This document shows positions 8,473 to 17,397 of a stretch of 64,000 nucleotides of DNA, piece after piece. The notes below the pieces were generated by a model, which worked only from the letters and a program-made list of their open reading frames with translations, was not told the DNA's origin and made no database searches. The stretch is from NCBI GenBank assembly GCA_017301995.1, contig JAFLEH010000023.1:1-64000 (forward strand). The letters are read 5' to 3'. This DNA comes from Verrucomicrobiota bacterium. Its GTDB lineage: Bacteria; Verrucomicrobiota; Verrucomicrobiia; Verrucomicrobiales; Akkermansiaceae. Each line of letters opens with the position of its first letter. Within the stretch, counting starts at the first letter, position 1. A program made the position numbers and the translations under genes.

Positions 8473-9891
8473 TCACCGGGCAGCGGCAGGTGGGAGATCC
8501 GCGAAATCCAGACGATAGAGAATCTGGTTGTAGTTGTATCGCGGGGTCGGTTGGGCGTGGTCGGCGAACTCGGCGGTGTAGGTGCCCTCGAACAGCACGA
8601 ACGGCGCGGTGGGGTCGGTTAGTTCGGGATGCAGCAGCGGGTTGTAGAAGGTGTAGTTGTCGTGGGTCACCACTTTGACCAGCCGGTCCCAGGGGCCGAA
8701 CGGAGAGTCGGCTTCGGCATACCAGATTTCTCCCACCGCCGACGGTATGCCGTTGGACTCGGTGAAAATGGCGAGCCAGCGGCGGCGGTTTTCGTTCCAT
8801 GCGATCGATCCGCGGTGGGGCGGCACCTTGCGCCCGTCGGCCGTGCGGGGTGTGGCGGGAGGCGGGATTTTTTCCCAAGTGGACGGGTTTCTCCACGCGT
8901 CGAAATCGTCCGGGCACTTCGCGGCGGGAAACGGATCGCCGAAAAGCAGCCATGCCTTGCCCGCCGGATCCTTCCAGCGGACGGGATGCCCCTGCAACAG
9001 GAGCGGCTTGGCTCCGTCCGACTTGGTCCAGATCACCTTTTCCCTGGCAAAATTTTGTTTGTTAGCATCCCACACGCACAGGCCGACTTCGTATTCCTCG
9101 AGAAACCCGCGGATTTTCGAGTAGGTGGCGCCCAACCGGCCGCCCGGCAGCGCGACCATGCCGGCGAGCCATGTGGGGCCGTCGCCGGGCATTTGCGCCA
9201 CGCCGCGCGGGGTGCCTTTGGCATCGCGGAAATAATCGTATGCCAGTGCCAGCGGCGGTTCGAATTTCGCCAGCGGGCGCTGCGGCGTGGTGGCGGCGCT
9301 GGAATGGAAGATACCTAACGGATAATGCGGCAGGGTGGTGTCGCCCCACAGCCAGAACAAGCGGTTTTCCACCACGGCGAGCTGCAATGAATCGCACCCG
9401 AACACGCCGGATTCCGGGATGGGAGGCTTCACGCCCAGTTTCCCGCCTTCGGCGAAAAGCCCCGCGCCGGTGAGGCGGCCGAGCCGTTTCGCGGGCAGCC
9501 TTCGCTCGACTTCCAGCCGGTGTGTGCCACCGGCTTTCAAGGTGACCCGCACGCCTTCGTAACCGAATCCATCCTTCGGCACGCCGTAGCCGTGCCCGCG
9601 CACGGTGAACCACACCTCGCGGCCTAGCAATTCCGGCGTGTCGATGGCGATCAGGCCGAGGTTGTCGGTCACGAAGCGCGCCTCGTGGGTGGTCCGCAGC
9701 TCGACCAGCGGCACCGGCCAGCCATTGGATTTGTCCACCACCTCGATCCGGCACGGCGCGGCGGCACCCAGTGCGGGCAACGACACAAACAAGGTTAGAA
9801 AGACCCGCGCGGCCGGAGGTGGCGGGCCGCCTAATGCTGATCCATCTGTTCTGAAAATCCGGAATATCATATATACAACCGCCCGTTTCAT
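8473..9891 (-). CDS. secreted beta-propeller-like protein (GH43/DUF4185-like) with N-terminal Ig-like domain
   Basis: 472 residues with a hydrophobic export segment (F-L-T-L-F-V-S-L-P-A-L-G-A-A-A, ~32-46). A downstream ATG (M-I-F-R-I-F-R) could be the true start. Residues about 50-135 resemble a carboxypeptidase-regulatory/PEGA-like beta-sandwich. From about 150 the W-L-W-G-D-T-T, G-P-T-W-L-A-G-M, W-L-L-F-G-D-P-F and R-G-S-I-A-W-N-E-N-R-R-R-W segments look like successive blades of a five-bladed propeller, as in glycosidase-related DUF4185/GH43-like proteins. W-Y-A-E-A-D-S-P-x-G-P-W is typical of such blades. Catalytic residues cannot be assigned, so substrate and activity are open. Confidence 0.6.
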   Translation of the reverse strand: MKRAVVYMIFRIFRTDGSALGGPPPPAARVFLTLFVSLPALGAAAPCRIEVVDKSNGWPVPLVELRTTHEARFVTDNLGLIAIDTPELLGREVWFTVRGHGYGVPKDGFGYEGVRVTLKAGGTHRLEVERRLPAKRLGRLTGAGLFAEGGKLGVKPPIPESGVFGCDSLQLAVVENRLFWLWGDTTLPHYPLGIFHSSAATTPQRPLAKFEPPLALAYDYFRDAKGTPRGVAQMPGDGPTWLAGMVALPGGRLGATYSKIRGFLEEYEVGLCVWDANKQNFAREKVIWTKSDGAKPLLLQGHPVRWKDPAGKAWLLFGDPFPAAKCPDDFDAWRNPSTWEKIPPPATPRTADGRKVPPHRGSIAWNENRRRWLAIFTESNGIPSAVGEIWYAEADSPFGPWDRLVKVVTHDNYTFYNPLLHPELTDPTAPFVLFEGTYTAEFADHAQPTPRYNYNQILYRLDFADLPPAAAR

Positions 9892-9936
9892 GTGGCGGAT
9901 TCTCCATACGCCGGCGAACGGGCGGATATTTCCGCG

Positions 9937-10359
9937 TCAGATTCTGGCGGCGGCGTTCCGGCCGGCCGCCGGCCGGTTCCGCGGTAGGAACGGCAGCCGC
10001 AGGGCGTCCTCGAGATCGAACGAACCGACGAAATCCTCCTTGCAGTCCGACTCCTGCTTTCCAAACACCTGCTCGTCGATCAGATTGAACACCATTTCCC
10101 CCACATCCGCGCATTTGCGGACGCCCCATTCGTTCATCAGCGTGGCGGCCATCGGCCCGAATTGTTGGAGCGCGTAATCCCGGAAGCCGTCGAGCAGTTC
10201 GGGACCGGACACGTGGCGCGGTTGGCCGCCGGACGACTCGGAAACCCGCTTGAGGGTGAAATCGAGCGCGTCCTTCAGAAAAAAGTACGCGTGGGGATCG
10301 TAGCGCTTGTCGCGCCGGAGAATCGCCCCAACCGATTGATCAAACTGCATGGCCTGCAT
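9937..10359 (-). CDS. Minf_1886 family protein
   Basis: ATG 10359 (M-Q-A-M-Q-F-D-Q-S) gives 140 residues, the normal size of this family; a second ATG nine bases inside is an alternative. The pattern Y-F-F-L-K-D-A-L-D-F-T, then H-V-S-G-x-E-L-L-D-G-x-R-D-Y-A-L-x-Q-F-G-P-M and W-G-V-R-x-x-x-D-V-G-E-M-V-F-N-L-I is diagnostic. The family is known mainly from Verrucomicrobia and Planctomycetes and has no established function. It is divergent from the RND adaptor gene. Confidence 0.85.
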   Translation of the reverse strand: MQAMQFDQSVGAILRRDKRYDPHAYFFLKDALDFTLKRVSESSGGQPRHVSGPELLDGFRDYALQQFGPMAATLMNEWGVRKCADVGEMVFNLIDEQVFGKQESDCKEDFVGSFDLEDALRLPFLPRNRPAAGRNAAARI

Positions 10360-10555
10360 GGGTGGAATGTTGGGCGGCGCGGCGGTGGATGTCAATCCGC
10401 GATGGCGGGGCATTTCACCTTGACTTTGGGGAAGGTGCGTCCAGTTTCGTTCCACCCGTGCCGGCATCGGCGGGCGCGGTGAAACCATCACACACCCAAT
10501 GAAACCAATCGGCTCCGGCGTCCGTTCCGCTGAGGGACGGGCCGCCACACATCGG

Positions 10556-11701
10556 ATGACACGGCTTTGCATGGCGGCTTTGCCCGCCGTTTTCATGCTT
10601 GCGGGCTGCAAGAAGCCTGTTCCCCAGACCCTCCCGCCACCGGTGGTCGGGATTCTCGAGATCAAGGAGTCGGAGATCTCCATGACCGCATCCATCATCG
10701 GCCAACTCGACTCCCCGCAGAATGTGGAGATCCGCGCGCGGGTGGAGGCGTTTGTGGAGAAAATCTGTTTTACCGAAGGTTACAACGTGAAACAGGGCGA
10801 CCTTTTGTTTGAGCTGGACAAGAAGCCATTCGTGGAGCGGCTTGCCGCCTCGAAAGCCGACCAGGCCAAGGCTGACGCCGGACTCAAGAAAGCCGAGGCC
10901 GATCTGGCAAGGATCAAGCCCCTTGCGGGAACCGGGGCGGTTTCCAAACAGGATCTCGACAACGCCACCGCGGCGGTCGATGCCGCCAAGGCCTCGCTGG
11001 AAGCGGCCAAGGCCAAGGTGGAGTCCTCGCAGATTGATTTGGGGTATTGCGACGTGCGCTCGCCAATCAACGGGCTGATCGGCGCCAAGGAGGTTTCGGT
11101 GGGCGATCTGGTGGGCAAGGGGCAGGCCACGCTGCTGGCCACCATGTCGTCTCTCAACCCGATCTGGTGCTATTGCAACATCGCGGAGGTGGATTTCATC
11201 AAGATCAAGAACCGCGCGTTGGAGTTGGGCTTGGATATTGGCAAGCTCCCGCTCACGCTGGTGCTGCCTAACGGCCAGGATCATCCGGAGCGCGGCAAGC
11301 TGGTGTTTTTCGATCGCGCCGTCTCAACGAAAACCGGCACGATGCGGGTGAGGGCGGAGTTTCCCAATCCGACGGAAATCCTCCGGCCCGGGATGTTTGT
11401 GAGAGTTAGATTCGAGGGGGGGACGCGGCCCGGCATCCAGATTCCGGAGCGCGCCGTGATGGAAATCCAGGGCAAGGCTTTCGTCTGGGTGGTGGATGAC
11501 AAACGGATCGCCACCCAGCGCCCGATCCGGTTGGGCGAGCAGAAGGATTCCCGTTTTGTCGTCCTCGAAGGACTGAAACCCGGCGAGCGGATCGTGGTCG
11601 AGGGCGTCAACAAAGTCCGCGAGGGGGCTCCCGTCATGACTCCCGCCGACCTGGCGGCCCACGCCGGTGGCGCAGCCGGCAAACAACCCGCCAAACCCTG
11701 A
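10556..11701 (+). CDS. RND efflux periplasmic adaptor (membrane fusion) lipoprotein
   Basis: From ATG 10556 the N-terminus is a compact lipoprotein signal with lipobox L-A-G-C (C18); an in-frame ATG at 10499 would prepend 19 unusual residues. The protein (381 residues) has the AcrA/MexA layout. First comes a barrel-sandwich half (V-E-I-R-A-R-V-E-A-F-V, G-D-L-L-F-E-L-D). An alpha-hairpin rich in K-A-D/K-A-E heptads follows (~100-165). The second lipoyl half is S-P-I-N-G-L-I-G, and the beta-barrel and membrane-proximal domain contain the R-P-G-M-F-V-R-V motif. It joins the inner-membrane pump to an outer-membrane channel, which is not encoded here. The pump gene follows after six bases. Confidence 0.92.
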   Translation: MTRLCMAALPAVFMLAGCKKPVPQTLPPPVVGILEIKESEISMTASIIGQLDSPQNVEIRARVEAFVEKICFTEGYNVKQGDLLFELDKKPFVERLAASKADQAKADAGLKKAEADLARIKPLAGTGAVSKQDLDNATAAVDAAKASLEAAKAKVESSQIDLGYCDVRSPINGLIGAKEVSVGDLVGKGQATLLATMSSLNPIWCYCNIAEVDFIKIKNRALELGLDIGKLPLTLVLPNGQDHPERGKLVFFDRAVSTKTGTMRVRAEFPNPTEILRPGMFVRVRFEGGTRPGIQIPERAVMEIQGKAFVWVVDDKRIATQRPIRLGEQKDSRFVVLEGLKPGERIVVEGVNKVREGAPVMTPADLAAHAGGAAGKQPAKP

Positions 11702-11707
11702 CCCGCC

Positions 11708-14700
11708 ATGGCCGACTTCTTCATCCGCCGCCCCATCGTGGCGATGGTCATTTCCATCGTCACCTGCATCGTGGGTCTGGTTTCACTCACGCGTTTGCCC
11801 ATCGCCGAGTATCCGACTGTTAGCCCCACGCTCATTCAGGTGACCTCCAGCTACCGCGGCGCGGCGGCCGAGGCGGTGATGGAATCCGTAGCCACCCCCA
11901 TCGAGTCCAAGGTCAACGGCGTGGACAAGCTGCTCTACATGCAGTCCACCAATTCCAACGACGGCAAGATGACCCTCAATGTCACCTTCGACGTCGGTAC
12001 CGATGTGGACATCATGCAGGTCAACACCTCCAACCGCGTGAGCCAGGCCCAAGCCCAGCTCCCGGACGCGGTGAAACGCGAGGGCGTGGTGGTCAACCGG
12101 TCCTCGCCCGACATTTTGTTAGCCATCGGGTTGTCGTCGCCCAAAGGGACCTACGACGGAGTCTTTCTGGGCAACTACGCGGATATCAACCTGGTGGACC
12201 AGATCAAGCGGGTTTCCGGGGTGGGCGATGTGAAGAATTTCACCGCTCAGGATTACTCGATGCGGATCTGGCTGATGCCGGACAAGCTCGCCTCGCTGGG
12301 AGTCACTCCCACCGACATCGCCAACGCGATCAAGGAGCAGAACGCGCAGTCGCCCGCTGGGCGGATCGGCGCCGAACCCGCTCCGCCGGGCCAGGAGAGT
12401 CAGTTCAACGTGCGAGCCCAGGGACTGCTCAAGGACCCGAAGGAATTCGCGGAAATCATCGTGCGCGCGGACCCGGACGGCTCCCAGGTCAAGATCAAGG
12501 ATGTGGCGCGGGTGGAACTCGGCGCGCAGACCTACGACCTCCGCGCGCGGCTGAACCACGCCCCCGCCGGCGCGCTAGCGGTCTATCTGGCTCCGGGCGC
12601 CAACGCCATCCGGACGGCCGACAGCGTGAAGAAAATCCTCGAGGAGGCCGCCGGACGGTTTCCGCCGGACATGAAGTATGAAATCACCCTGGACTCCACG
12701 CTGCCGATCAAGGCGTCGATGGAATCGATCGTCCACACGCTGCTGGAGGCGGTGGTGCTGGTGCTGATCGTGGTGTTCGTGTTCCTGCAGAGTTTCCGCG
12801 CGACGATCATCCCGATGCTGACGGTGCCGGTTTCTTTGTTAGGCGTGTTCATCGCGTTCCCGCTGTTAGGATTCAGTGTCAACACGCTGTCGATGTTCGG
12901 CCTGGTGCTGGCGATCGGCATCGTGGTGGACGACGCGATCGTGGTGGTGGAGGCCGTGCAGCATCACATCGAGCACGGGCTTTCACCGAAGGAGGCCACG
13001 CGCAAGGCGATGAAGGAGGTGTCGGGTCCGGTGGTGGCGATCGCGCTGATCCTGTGCGCGGTGTTCGTGCCGGTGGCGTTCATGGGTGGTGTGACCGGCC
13101 GGCTCTATCAACAATTTGCGATCACCATCGCGGTTTCGGTGGTGTTTTCCGCGATCAACGCGCTCACGCTCAGCCCGGCCCTATCCGCGATGCTGCTGCG
13201 CAAGCCGCAACCGGGCCGCGGGCCTTTGGCGTGGTTTTTCGGGAAGTTCAACGCGTTTTTCGACTGGATCATCGAGCGCTATGGCCGGGTGGTTGGCGGA
13301 CTCACGCGGAAGGCGACGGTTTCGCTGCTGCTGCTGGTGGTGGTCGGCGGCGGCATCGCCGGTCTCGGGACCGTTGTTCCCGGTGGCTTCATTCCGGATG
13401 AGGACAAAGGCTATCTGTTTGTGGCCGTGGAATTGCCGGAAGGCGCCTCGCTCCAGCGCTCCGACGAGGTTCTCAAGCAGGTGGAAAAGATCGTGGGCGA
13501 GACCAAAGGCGTGCGTTCCGCGCTGGCCATCGGAGGCATCAACATCCTCAACAACCTCAATGTGCCCAACGGAGCGCTGATGTTCGTCGGTTTGGACGAT
13601 TGGAAGGATCGCGCCGCTCCCGGGCTTCACGCCAAGGACATCGCGATGGCCTGGAACCGGAAGTTTTTCGCCATTCCGGGTGCCCGGGTGATGGCCTTCG
13701 GTCCTCCCGCCCTGCCCGGTTACGGCAATGTTTCCGGTTTCACCATGCAGCTTCAGGAGCGTTCGGGCGGCGGCGTGGCGGATCTCTCCGCGGCGGTCGC
13801 CCAGGTTCAGGCCGCGGCGGCGAAACGCCCGGAGATCGGCCGCCTGACAACCACCTTCAACCCGTCCACCCCGCAGGTGAAGGTGGAGTTGGACCGCGAG
13901 AAAGCCCGCACCCTCGGGGTGCCGGTGGACAGCGTGTTCCAGACGCTGCAGGCCTATCTGAGCGGGATGTATGTGAACGATTTCGTGAAATTCGGCCGCG
14001 TGTACAAGGTGTTTCTCCAGGCCGAACCGCAGTTCACGGGCACACCGCCGGACATCGGGCGGTTCTTCGTCCGCAACAATACCGGTGAAATGGTGCCGCT
14101 TTCCACCCTGGTCACCATCGGCAAGATGTCCGGCCCCAATTTCGCCAGCCGCTTCAACCTCTATCTGTCGGCGGAAATGATGGGCGCGCCCGCTCCCGGA
14201 TACAGCTCGTCCCAAGCCCTCAAGGCGATGGAGGAGGTGATGGCGGAAATGCCGTCCAACCTCGGCTACGAATGGTCCGGCCTCACCCTGCAGGAAAAGA
14301 AATCCGAGGGCCAGGCGCCGATCATCTTCGGCATGGCGGTCATTTTCGTGTTCCTTCTGCTGGCGGCCCAGTATGAAAGCTGGTCGCTGCCATTCGCGGT
14401 GCTCCTGTCCGTGCCAACGGTGATTCTGGGAACCTTGGTGGGACTTTTTGTTAGGAACTTCGAGTTGAATGTTTACGCGCAGGTCGGTCTGGTCATGCTC
14501 ATCGGTCTTTCGGCGAAGAACGCCATTCTGATCGTGGAGTTCGCCAAGATGAAACGCGACGAAGGGATGCCGACGCTGCAGGCGGCGCTCGAGGGAGCCA
14601 AGCTCCGACTGCGTCCGATCCTGATGACCTCGTTCGCCTTCATTCTCGGCTGTGTGCCCCTGATGCTCGCCACGGGATCCGGAGCCGCCTCACGCAGCAC

Positions 14701-14830
14701 CATGGGCACCGGCGTGGTCTTCGGCATGACCATCGCCACCCTCATCGGCGTTTTCCTCATTCCGGTCTGTTATGTGTTCGTCCAGCGTTTCACCGACCGT
14801 AGTGCCGGAAAACCCCAAACTCCCCCGTAG
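11708..14830 (+). CDS. RND multidrug efflux permease (AcrB/HAE1 type)
   Basis: 1040 residues, the normal AcrB length. It starts M-A-D-F-F-I-R-R-P, typical of HAE1 pumps, with TM1 following. Two large periplasmic loops and two six-helix clusters (about 335-540 and 860-1030) are visible. Proton-relay aspartates are present as D408-D409 in G-I-V-V-D-D-A-I, and the partner lysine lies in G-L-S-A-K-N-A-I-L. G-F-I-P-x-E-D-x-G-Y is the conserved porter-domain entry. It uses the proton motive force to export lipophilic compounds through the adaptor encoded six bases upstream. No TolC-like gene or local regulator is present. Confidence 0.95.
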   Translation: MADFFIRRPIVAMVISIVTCIVGLVSLTRLPIAEYPTVSPTLIQVTSSYRGAAAEAVMESVATPIESKVNGVDKLLYMQSTNSNDGKMTLNVTFDVGTDVDIMQVNTSNRVSQAQAQLPDAVKREGVVVNRSSPDILLAIGLSSPKGTYDGVFLGNYADINLVDQIKRVSGVGDVKNFTAQDYSMRIWLMPDKLASLGVTPTDIANAIKEQNAQSPAGRIGAEPAPPGQESQFNVRAQGLLKDPKEFAEIIVRADPDGSQVKIKDVARVELGAQTYDLRARLNHAPAGALAVYLAPGANAIRTADSVKKILEEAAGRFPPDMKYEITLDSTLPIKASMESIVHTLLEAVVLVLIVVFVFLQSFRATIIPMLTVPVSLLGVFIAFPLLGFSVNTLSMFGLVLAIGIVVDDAIVVVEAVQHHIEHGLSPKEATRKAMKEVSGPVVAIALILCAVFVPVAFMGGVTGRLYQQFAITIAVSVVFSAINALTLSPALSAMLLRKPQPGRGPLAWFFGKFNAFFDWIIERYGRVVGGLTRKATVSLLLLVVVGGGIAGLGTVVPGGFIPDEDKGYLFVAVELPEGASLQRSDEVLKQVEKIVGETKGVRSALAIGGINILNNLNVPNGALMFVGLDDWKDRAAPGLHAKDIAMAWNRKFFAIPGARVMAFGPPALPGYGNVSGFTMQLQERSGGGVADLSAAVAQVQAAAAKRPEIGRLTTTFNPSTPQVKVELDREKARTLGVPVDSVFQTLQAYLSGMYVNDFVKFGRVYKVFLQAEPQFTGTPPDIGRFFVRNNTGEMVPLSTLVTIGKMSGPNFASRFNLYLSAEMMGAPAPGYSSSQALKAMEEVMAEMPSNLGYEWSGLTLQEKKSEGQAPIIFGMAVIFVFLLLAAQYESWSLPFAVLLSVPTVILGTLVGLFVRNFELNVYAQVGLVMLIGLSAKNAILIVEFAKMKRDEGMPTLQAALEGAKLRLRPILMTSFAFILGCVPLMLATGSGAASRSTMGTGVVFGMTIATLIGVFLIPVCYVFVQRFTDRSAGKPQTPP

Positions 14831-14974
14831 CCGCTCCCGCGGAAGCTTCATCTCTCCGGCCGTCATCTCACGAAGACGCGGGCGGGCGTCCTCCGCCGAA
14901 TAACAAATCAACCGGTGGCCGTCGCCCCGGATTCGCTTGCCGGGTAGGGCGGGGGATGCGAGAATGCGCGGCGG

Positions 14975-16291
14975 ATGAGCGAAACGCAGGAAACGCGGGA
15001 CAAGGTGAAGTGGCTGCCTGCCACGGCGTTGGTCGTGGCGAGCATGGTGGGCACCGGGGTGTTCACGAGCCTGGGATTCCAGGTGGGAGCGGTGCCATCG
15101 GGTCCGGCGCTGATGCTTCTCTGGTTGTTAGGCGGGCTGATCGCGTTGTGCGGGGCGTTGTCGTATGCGGAGTTGGCGGCGGCGATCCCGCGGTCGGGAG
15201 GCGAATACCGGTTCCTCGGCGTGTTGTTTCATCCGTCGCTGGGTTGGGCGGCGGGGGTATTGTCGCTGGTCATCGGGTTTGCCGCGCCGGCGGCGTTGGC
15301 GGCACTGGCGCTGGGCGGCTACGCGCACAAGGTGGCGGATTGGCTGCCGCAACGCGGAGTGGCGGCGGCGGCGCTGTTGCTGGCGTTGGCGGCGCATTTG
15401 CGGAGCGTGCGGATCAGCGCGCGCTTCCAGACGGTCACCACGGTACTGAAGCTGGCATTGATCGTGGGCTTCATCGGCGCGGCGTTGGTTCTGCCTGGAA
15501 AGGGTGACGTGCGATGGACGCCGGAGTTCTCCACGGATTGGAAACTGGTGACGCAACCTGCCTTCGCGGTATCTCTGCTGTTTGTATTCTATGCCTATTC
15601 CGGATGGAACGCGGCGGTGTACATCGCCGAGGAGGTCGAACGCCCGAGACGTACCGTGGCGATGGCTCTGCTAGCGGGCACCGGCATGGTCACCGCTCTC
15701 TATCTGCTGGTGAACGCCGCGTTTCTGAAAGCCGCGCCGCTGAAGGAAATGGCCGGCGTGTTGGAAGTGGGGCACGTGGCGGCGGGAGCTGTGTTAGGGA
15801 CCAGGGGTGCCACGGTGTTCTCCGGCATGTTGTCGATCGGCCTGATGGCATCGGTGAGCGCGCTGGTGTGGGCGGGGCCGCGGGTGATGGCGGCCGTGGG
15901 CCGGGATCTGCCGGTGCTGGGGGGGCTGGCGCGGCTGAACGCGGGCGGCGTGCCGGTGCGGGCCACGCTTCTGGTCTCGGGGTTGGCGCTCGGGTTTGTG
16001 GCGGTGGGGGACTTCGGAAACATCCTCACCTACACCCAGTCCGGCCTAACGCTGTGCTCGACCCTAACCGTGGCGGGCGTTTTCCGGGCGCGGAAACTCG
16101 GGCTCGCGCCGGAAGGCGCGTTCCGCTGTCCGTGGTATCCATTGCCGCCGCTTGTGTTTGTGACGCTCTCGCTGGTCGCTCTGGCGTGGTCGTTCGCCGT
16201 TAGCCCGAAGCCAACCTCGGCGGGATTTTGCACCTGTTTGGCCGCATGGCTCTTGTATTTTCCGCTGGTGATGATTCGATCGCGCCCGTGA
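14975..16291 (+). CDS. APC-superfamily amino acid permease
   Basis: 438 residues with about 12 hydrophobic segments. The first helix carries the APC substrate-binding signature (S-M-V-G-T-G-V-F). Helix 3 and its loop contain A-E-L-A-A-A-I-P-R-S-G-G-E-Y-R-F, and helix 6 has F-Y-A-Y-S-G-W-N, both typical of LAT/AAT-like members. It probably imports or exchanges amino acids in the inner membrane; the specific substrate cannot be read. The stop TGA overlaps the GTG start of the next gene (GTGA), implying translational coupling. The 144 bases before it contain a weak GACGC/GCGTC hairpin that may terminate the RND operon. Confidence 0.88.
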   Translation: MSETQETRDKVKWLPATALVVASMVGTGVFTSLGFQVGAVPSGPALMLLWLLGGLIALCGALSYAELAAAIPRSGGEYRFLGVLFHPSLGWAAGVLSLVIGFAAPAALAALALGGYAHKVADWLPQRGVAAAALLLALAAHLRSVRISARFQTVTTVLKLALIVGFIGAALVLPGKGDVRWTPEFSTDWKLVTQPAFAVSLLFVFYAYSGWNAAVYIAEEVERPRRTVAMALLAGTGMVTALYLLVNAAFLKAAPLKEMAGVLEVGHVAAGAVLGTRGATVFSGMLSIGLMASVSALVWAGPRVMAAVGRDLPVLGGLARLNAGGVPVRATLLVSGLALGFVAVGDFGNILTYTQSGLTLCSTLTVAGVFRARKLGLAPEGAFRCPWYPLPPLVFVTLSLVALAWSFAVSPKPTSAGFCTCLAAWLLYFPLVMIRSRP

Positions 16292-17397
16292 AACGTCTTT
16301 TCTTCCGCTGGATACCGGCCCTCCTTGCCGGATGGCTGATGTCGTCGTGCGCGCCACAGAAGGAGGACGCGCGCAAGAACAACGACCCGGATGGTCCCCC
16401 CGTGTTCGTCCCGGTGGGTGGCGACGCCGGGCCGGATGACATGGCCCGTTTCCTCGCCGGACGGCCGGTGCGCCACGGGAAAACCGTGTCCGATCTCCAA
16501 CAGACGCCGGAATACGCCGCCCACGAGGCCGCCATGCGCGGCATGTGGACGGGACTCACCCGCCACCGTGTCGCCCGCATGTCGGAGTGGTCCGCGCTCA
16601 ACGTCCAGCCGTCCTTTTCATCCGACCGGGTTCTTTTCTATCCGTTTGGAGGTCCCGACCTGTTGCATGCGGAGGCGCTGTTCTCCAACATCCCCACCAA
16701 GATCCTGATGGGGTTGGAACCCGTGGGCTGGCTGCCAAACACCGCGCCGGTGAGCGCCACCGACCTGATGGCGGCCCTGCCCGCCTACCGCGAGGCCACA
16801 CGCACCCAGATGCAGATCGGATACTTCATCACCAAGGACATGAAAACCGATCTCGACGCCTCGGTGTTGCGCGGCGTCACGCCGGTCGTGCTCGCCACCG
16901 TCTCCCTGATGGGCGGCACCGTGCTGAACGTGAACGCGATGGCCGCCGGTCCCTATCAGGCCGTACGGGTGGACTACCGCAACGCCGCGGGCGACTCGAA
17001 CACGGTGATCTACGTGTGCGGTGATCTATCCAACGGAGGATTCAGGAACTACCGCGCGTTTCTCGATTCCTATGGACGCGGAACCACCTATTTCAAGGCG
17101 GCATCCTATCTGATGCACGACGACTACTTCTCCCAGGCCCGCGACTATTTTCTCTCGGCCTCCAACAATGTCATCGAGGACGATTCCGGTATTCCCTTCC
17201 GCTTCTTCGCGCCGGCCTTGTGGGATATCCACCCCTACGGAAACTACGAGGCTCCCATTCCCTTGTTTGCGAAGCACATGCAGAACGATCTGCGGGAGGC
17301 CTATCTGGCCGTTCCCAACCGGCCCCTGCTGCCGTTCGGGTCCGGCTATCATTACGGCACCGAAACCGCCAACCTAATCCACGCGGTCAGGAAGTGA
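16288..17397 (+). CDS. putative lipoprotein, unknown function, coupled to permease
   Basis: The GTG at 16288 is chosen because it overlaps the permease stop as GTGA and begins a clean lipoprotein signal (V-K-R-L-F-F-R-W-I-P, lipobox M-S-S-C with C21); a start 60 bases upstream would lie inside the permease. 369 residues. The mature protein is a soluble domain with many aromatic motifs (L-F-Y-P-F-G-G-P-D, Y-F-I-T-K-D-M-K, P-F-G-S-G-Y-H-Y-G) and no recognisable catalytic signature. Being coupled to a permease, it may act in the periplasm on or with the same substrate. Its 3' end overlaps the convergent GH3 gene by 11 bases. Confidence 0.65.
   Translation: MKRLFFRWIPALLAGWLMSSCAPQKEDARKNNDPDGPPVFVPVGGDAGPDDMARFLAGRPVRHGKTVSDLQQTPEYAAHEAAMRGMWTGLTRHRVARMSEWSALNVQPSFSSDRVLFYPFGGPDLLHAEALFSNIPTKILMGLEPVGWLPNTAPVSATDLMAALPAYREATRTQMQIGYFITKDMKTDLDASVLRGVTPVVLATVSLMGGTVLNVNAMAAGPYQAVRVDYRNAAGDSNTVIYVCGDLSNGGFRNYRAFLDSYGRGTTYFKAASYLMHDDYFSQARDYFLSASNNVIEDDSGIPFRFFAPALWDIHPYGNYEAPIPLFAKHMQNDLREAYLAVPNRPLLPFGSGYHYGTETANLIHAVRK

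Noticed and set aside
13181-14215. 344-codon frame antisense to the RND pump.
   Set aside because: Shadow of third-codon-position GC in the pump gene; composition rich in H/R/G with no conserved pattern. The same reasoning excludes other long antisense frames in pheT, the amylases and the giant proteins.
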